A DNA stretch of 37,533 bases from JAZDJP01 sp043803805 (GTDB lineage: Bacteria > Planctomycetota > JAZDJP01), in the NCBI GenBank assembly GCA_043803805.1, contig JAZDJP010000103.1, positions 1 through 37,533 of the forward strand, written 5' to 3'. The notes under the pieces were generated by a model. That model was not told the origin of the DNA. It worked only from the letters and a program-made list of their open reading frames with translations, and made no database searches. A program made the position numbers and the translations under genes. Position 1 is the first letter of the stretch, and the number at the start of each line of letters is the position of its first letter. Below are positions 33,785-37,533 of this stretch, in pieces.

Positions 33785-35233
33785 TCATTTCTCCATTCGC
33801 AGTTTGGCCGTGTTTTCCGTGAGCGGGACGGGATACTTTCCCGTGAAGCACGCCGTGCAGTAGTGGTCGGCGGGGGCGCTCACCGCCGAAAGAAGCCCCT
33901 CGATGCTGATGTAGGTGAGCGAGTCCAGCCCCAGGTATTTCCGGATCTCGTCCACGGTTTTTTCGTGGGCGATGAGTTCCTTCGATGTCGGGAAGTCGAT
34001 CCCGTAGGGGCAGGGGTGCCGCGTGGGGGGGCAGGAGATCCGCATGTGGATTTCCTTCGCCCCGGCCCGGAGGAGGTGGTGGACGCGGGCCCGGGAGGTG
34101 GTGCCGCGGATGATGGAGTCGTCCACGACGACGATGCGCTTTCCTTCGATGACGCTCCGCACGGTGTTGAGTTTGATGGCGACCTTGCGGTCGCGGTCCG
34201 CCTGGTCGGGCTGGATGAAGGTGCGGCCGACGTAGTGGTTCCGGATGAATCCGCGATCCTGGGGAATGCCGGAGGCGGTCGAAAAGCCCAGCGCCGCCGA
34301 GTTCCCGGAGTCCGGGACGGCGACGACCGTGTCGGCGTCAACAGGCCCTTCCTTCGCCAGGCGCATCCCGAGTTTCTTGCGGACGAGATGGACGTTGTCT
34401 CCGAAGAGGTTGCTGTCCGGCCGGGCGAAATAGACGTGCTCGAAAATGCAGAACGAAGGGTGGATTTTTGACTTCGGGACATAATGCTCGGATTTGATTC
34501 CCTTCTCGGAAATGAAAATGGCCTCGCCCGGTTCGACATCCCGGAGGAATTTCGCCTGGACGAGGTCCAAGGCGCAGGTCTCCGACGCGGCGACGATCCC
34601 GCCGTCGGGGAGTTCCCCCAGGCACAGCGGCCGGAATCCGTTCGGGTCCCGGACGGCGATCATTTCCTTCGGGGTGAGAAACAACAGTGAAAAGGCCCCC
34701 CGGATTTCGTTCAGCGCCCGGAAAAGCCCTTCCCGGAGCGTCCGCGTCTTCTGGCTCGCGAGGATGTGGACGACGATCTCGCTGTCGGTGGTGGTCTGAA
34801 AGATGGATCCGTAGGCCTCGTACTCGTCCCGGAGATGCCTGGCGTTCACGAGGTTCCCGTTGTGGGCGATGGCGATGAGGCCCTTGGCGCAATTGACGAT
34901 GAGGGGCTGGGCGTTGGAGAGGTGGCTCGACCCGGCCGTCGAGTAGCGGACGTGGCCGATGGCCGCATGGGTTTTCAGCCCCTCGATGTCCTCCGGGCGG
35001 AAGACCTCGCCGACGAGGCCCATCCCGCGGTGGCCGATGATCCGCCCGTCGCGGACCGCCGCGATTCCGGCGCTTTCCTGGCCGCGGTGCTGGAGGGCGT
35101 AGAGCCCGTAGAACGTTGACGCGGCGGCGTCGGGGCTCCCGAAGACCCCGAACAGGCCGCAGTGGTCGAGCGGCCGGTCGACGAGCTCAATCATTTCGTG
35201 GCCGGCGTGGGGGCGTGTTGAAAAACGATTCAT
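33785..35233 (-). CDS. purF: Amidophosphoribosyltransferase (Fe-S, propeptide type)
   Basis: A 482-residue enzyme for the committed step of purine synthesis. The catalytic cysteine is Cys25 (DHCGLFGVFG) after a 24-residue propeptide that must be removed, as in the Bacillus type. The phosphoribosyltransferase domain carries the PRPP loop IVVVDDSIIRGTT. Cysteines in HPSFCIFEH, ISCPPTRHPCPYG and DHYCTACFTG match the four ligands of the Bacillus-type 4Fe-4S cluster, which suggests oxygen-sensitive regulation. The start at 35233 is 5 nt after the purB stop. The frame is open far upstream, but that is antisense-frame noise within purB. Confidence 0.96.
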   Translation of the reverse strand: MNRFSTRPHAGHEMIELVDRPLDHCGLFGVFGSPDAAASTFYGLYALQHRGQESAGIAAVRDGRIIGHRGMGLVGEVFRPEDIEGLKTHAAIGHVRYSTAGSSHLSNAQPLIVNCAKGLIAIAHNGNLVNARHLRDEYEAYGSIFQTTTDSEIVVHILASQKTRTLREGLFRALNEIRGAFSLLFLTPKEMIAVRDPNGFRPLCLGELPDGGIVAASETCALDLVQAKFLRDVEPGEAIFISEKGIKSEHYVPKSKIHPSFCIFEHVYFARPDSNLFGDNVHLVRKKLGMRLAKEGPVDADTVVAVPDSGNSAALGFSTASGIPQDRGFIRNHYVGRTFIQPDQADRDRKVAIKLNTVRSVIEGKRIVVVDDSIIRGTTSRARVHHLLRAGAKEIHMRISCPPTRHPCPYGIDFPTSKELIAHEKTVDEIRKYLGLDSLTYISIEGLLSAVSAPADHYCTACFTGKYPVPLTENTAKLRMEK

Positions 35234-35238
35234 TGGTG

Positions 35239-36534
35239 TCAGAGCATTTCCACGCGCCGATAAATCTGCGCCACGTTCCGGAAATGGTGGTCGAGGTCGA
35301 AGCACGCCCGGATCTCCGTCTTCGTCAGGTGTTTCCGGACGGTCGGGTCCTTCGCGACGAGGTCCGCGAAGGAAACATCCCGCTCGAACGATTTCATGGC
35401 ATGGCCCTGCACCACGCGATAGGCCTCCTCGCGGGAAAGGCCCTTCCCGACGAGCGCCAGAAGCACCCGTTCCGAGAAAATGCGCCCCCTGGATTTTTCG
35501 AGGTTGGCCTTCATGTTCCCGGGATGGACGGTGAGATTCCGGAAGACCTCGATCGCCTTCGCCAGCATATAGTCCAGGGCGAGGCATGTATCGGGCAGGA
35601 TGATGCGCTCCGCCGAGGAGTGGCTGATGTCCCGTTCGTGCCAGAGGGCGATGTTTTCCATCGCGACAACGGCGTTCCCCCGGAGCACCCGCGCGAGCCC
35701 CGAGATGCGCTCGCAGAGGATGGGGTTGCGCTTGTGGGGCATGGCGGAGGAGCCCTTCTGGCCCTTCGTGAAGGGTTCCTCGCACTCCTGAATTTCCGTG
35801 CGCTGGAGCGACCGGACCTCGGTGGCGAATTTCTCGAGGGAACCGCCCGCGATGGCCATGGCCGTTACAAATTCGGCGTGGCGGTCCCTCTGGACGATCT
35901 GGGTGGAGACCGGCGCGGGGGCGATCCCCAGATTCCGGCAGACCTGTTCCTCGACCCAGGGGCCGACGTTGGCGAACGTCCCGACGGCGCCCGAAATCTT
36001 CCCGACGGCGATCGCCTTGCGGGCGTTCCGGAGCCTCTGGATGGCACGGGCCGTTTCCGCGGTGAAGAGGGCCATTTTGAGGCCGAACGTGGTGGGTTCC
36101 GCGTGGACCCCGTGAGTGCGGCCCATCATGGGGGTGCGGCGGTGTTTGTTCATCTGGTCGCGGAGGATGGCTTTGAGTTCCGCGAGATCCTTGAGCAGAA
36201 TATCCGCCGCGTCCCGGCACTGGACGGCGAGCGCCGTGTCGAGGATGTCCGAGGAGGTCATGCCGAGATGCAGGTGGCGCGCCGCCGGCCCGACGGTTTC
36301 GCCGACCTGGGTGAGGAAGGCGATGACGTCATGCTTGACGATGTCTTCGATCTCGCGGATGCGCCGGAGGTCGATCCGGGCGCGTTCCCGGACGATCGCG
36401 ATGTCCCGTTTCGGAACGAGGCCGCGGCCGGCCATCGCTTCGGCGGCGAGGAGTTCCACCTCGAGCATGATCCGGAATCGGTTTTCCTCGGACCAGACGG
36501 CGGCCATCGCGGGGCGGCTGTAGCGGGAAATCAT
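35239..36534 (-). CDS. purB: Adenylosuccinate lyase
   Basis: A 431-residue fumarase-superfamily enzyme acting twice in purine synthesis (SAICAR to AICAR, adenylosuccinate to AMP). SRYSRPAMAAVWSEENRF at the start, HLHLGMTSSDILDTA, GRTHGVHAEPTTFG and the superfamily signature GSSAMPHKRNPI are present, and the C-terminal helical domain is complete. The ATG at 36534 gives the family N-terminus; GAGAG about 8 nt upstream is a weak ribosome binding site. It is first in the order purB-purF-purM-purH. PurL/Q/S, PurC, PurD, PurE and PurK must lie elsewhere. Confidence 0.97.
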   Translation of the reverse strand: MISRYSRPAMAAVWSEENRFRIMLEVELLAAEAMAGRGLVPKRDIAIVRERARIDLRRIREIEDIVKHDVIAFLTQVGETVGPAARHLHLGMTSSDILDTALAVQCRDAADILLKDLAELKAILRDQMNKHRRTPMMGRTHGVHAEPTTFGLKMALFTAETARAIQRLRNARKAIAVGKISGAVGTFANVGPWVEEQVCRNLGIAPAPVSTQIVQRDRHAEFVTAMAIAGGSLEKFATEVRSLQRTEIQECEEPFTKGQKGSSAMPHKRNPILCERISGLARVLRGNAVVAMENIALWHERDISHSSAERIILPDTCLALDYMLAKAIEVFRNLTVHPGNMKANLEKSRGRIFSERVLLALVGKGLSREEAYRVVQGHAMKSFERDVSFADLVAKDPTVRKHLTKTEIRACFDLDHHFRNVAQIYRRVEML

Positions 36535-36570
36535 GGCGTCGGCTCTCGTAAATTTATACTGAACGAGGAC

Positions 36571-36599
36571 ATTGTAGAGGGGGATGGAGTGGAAGGCAA
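36571..36599 (-). promoter_or_regulatory. Purine operon promoter
   Basis: On the minus strand, -35 TTGCCT (36594-36599), 17-nt spacer, -10 TACAAT (36571-36576), followed by a leader of about 30 nt. No purine riboswitch can fit between promoter and gene. Confidence 0.7.
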
Positions 36600-36638
36600 G
36601 GGGGTTTGCTTGGGGAATGATGAATGGGAAATGCCACA

Positions 36639-36662
36639 GTACTGAGTGCTGGGTGATGAGTG
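36639..36662 (+). repeat. Trace of the AGTGCTG repeat
   Basis: GTACTGAGTGCTGGGTGATGAGTG, seven-base spaced and degenerate, in the gap upstream of purB. Confidence 0.5.
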
Positions 36663-36745
36663 TGGATGAAATTTCGAATGTCGAATGGGAAGGCGGGGGC
36701 GCGGCGGTGGTTTGGAGGGCGGCGCTGCGGCGACTCCGGCGGGAC

Positions 36746-36782
36746 TCCCACCTTTTCCTTGCTCGCCCAAGGAAAAGGTGGG
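36746..36782. repeat. Long perfect hairpin in the purB-37079 gap
   Basis: CCCACCTTTTCCTT (36747-36760) is the exact complement of AAGGAAAAGGTGGG (36769-36782). Adding G36761-C36768 gives a 15-bp stem with a 6-nt loop. It sits in a 544-bp gap (36535-37078) that otherwise holds the purB promoter, a trace of heptamer repeat and GC-rich sequence without a convincing gene. No T-run follows. From memory, CCTTTTCCTTG...CAAGGAAAAGG hairpins followed by CCAAAAGGAAGG recur in intergenic elements of various bacteria, so this may be a copy of a dispersed element. Confidence 0.7.
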
Positions 36783-37078
36783 CCAAAAGGAAGGGCGCCC
36801 CCGGACACGCCGACTTGCCGGGTGGAGCCTCGGGCGCTTGGCAGGCCGGAAGCGCGCCCAACTCGCCCATGCCGATTCGGCGCTCAAACAGGTCGCGCTT
36901 AATTCCCGACCTGCCCGCGCGCCCTCCGGCGGCGTGTCAAGGGGGGAGAAGAAACGTCAAAGAAGTTTGAACGAGTTCGTAATTGAACGTCAAAGGCCGA
37001 TGACTACAATTCGAAATCAGCGCGACCAAGTTGGGGCGGTTGAAAATCCGTGGTGCTACATGAAATGGAGGGCGTGAC

Positions 37079-37533
37079 ATGGAAAATTTTATTAGTTTCC
37101 CCATCAAGAATGGGGTTGTTGATTTCGGCAACGCCCGAAATCTGTGTTTTGGTTGCGGTGAGGTCACATCGGATGAAACAACCGTTTATTTTGAGGACAC
37201 CCAACGAATCAGCCTCTTTGGAAAATTTCAAAGTCTTGTGAATCGAAAATCCATTTCGATTCCAATCTGTCCGGGATGCGGAAACGTCGTCTCGTCCTGC
37301 CGAAGGAAGATCTTCTTGTGGGGAGGAATGTTCCTGGCTGTTGTTTTTGCGGGATTCGGGCTGATTGAGGTATGCGGCGTCGATCTCGGCAGGAATTTCT
37401 GGCCGATGCTACTGGTTATGGGCGTGAGCATTTTCCCCATGTCCCGAATAAAGAGATACTGGATCATGAAGGATCGCGGCGGGGCGTTTGTCGACTTGGC
37501 CGGAGAAAATGATTCTTCGATTACACTGTCGTT
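37079..37533 (+). CDS. Partial zinc-ribbon membrane protein
   Basis: The ATG at 37079 is preceded by GGAGG and the frame stays open to the window edge (151 codons visible). CFGCGE (residues about 23-28) and CPGCGN (about 70-75) form a two-knuckle zinc ribbon. Two hydrophobic helices follow (IFLWGGMFLAVVFAGFGLIE and FWPMLLVMGVSIFPM). No family is recognised. The DNA is AT-richer than the purine genes. The C-terminus lies outside the window. Confidence 0.7.
   Translation, partial: MENFISFPIKNGVVDFGNARNLCFGCGEVTSDETTVYFEDTQRISLFGKFQSLVNRKSISIPICPGCGNVVSSCRRKIFLWGGMFLAVVFAGFGLIEVCGVDLGRNFWPMLLVMGVSIFPMSRIKRYWIMKDRGGAFVDLAGENDSSITLS

Noticed and set aside
35234..36220. Upstream extension of purF by more than 300 codons
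   Set aside because: It lies out of frame over purB and is Arg/Pro/Gly-rich noise. The real N-terminus with the catalytic Cys is at 35233.
36554..36970. Small open frames around the hairpin element upstream of purB
   Set aside because: All are Arg/Pro-rich with no start signals and overlap in several frames; no coding evidence.

Overview
The window is GC-rich bacterial chromosome from an organism with a Gram-negative type envelope. It carries arabinose-5-phosphate isomerase (Kdo synthesis) next to an LptA/LptC-like protein, a standard tmRNA and a de novo purine operon. No 16S rRNA or other firm phylogenetic marker is present. The exported TPR/metallopeptidase protein, MoxR ATPase and SUMF1-like protein would suit a PVC-type or candidate phylum, but that is only an impression.

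Layout. (1) 1-6133 is the right end of an integrative element. It holds a 22-residue-repeat protein, two AT-richer orphan genes, a structured leader RNA with an intrinsic terminator, a CHC2-TOPRIM-DUF3987 primase-like protein, an excisionase-like HTH protein, a small basic protein and a tyrosine recombinase. The recombinase reading frame runs antisense into the 3' end of ssrA (tmRNA, 6134-6483, minus strand), which is the apparent attachment site. The left end is outside the window. (2) 6608-13197 encodes an AddB/AddA-type helicase-nuclease pair, followed by an AT-richer SUMF1-like gene and a BASS-type transporter. (3) 15341-18823 runs kdsD, an LptA/LptC-like gene, a TPR gene and an orphan DppC-like permease with an eroded C-terminus. 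(4) 18837-24863 holds a sugar-nucleotide epimerase and MoxR (minus), then nadA, cysS, aroK and a CPBP protease (plus). (5) 24924-30638 holds hicBA number 1, ribD and a TPR/metallopeptidase gene (minus), then rpmE, prfA and hicBA number 2 (plus). (6) 31169-36534 is a purB-purF-purM-purH operon (minus). (7) The right edge is a repeat-rich intergenic stretch and a partial zinc-ribbon membrane protein.

Main points. Both hicBA toxin-antitoxin pairs lie directly downstream of a housekeeping gene (ribD, prfA) in the same orientation. Each is followed by a second copy of that gene's 3' end, and the differences between copies are synonymous or conservative. This looks like the same kind of insertion event twice in 6 kb. 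Five genes have a good sigma-70-type -10 box only 6-7 nt before the start codon, which predicts leaderless mRNAs. Most longer intergenic gaps contain degenerate 7- or 8-bp tandem repeats (GAGTTCNG or AGTGCTG type), and one array has become the C-terminal coding sequence of two converging genes.
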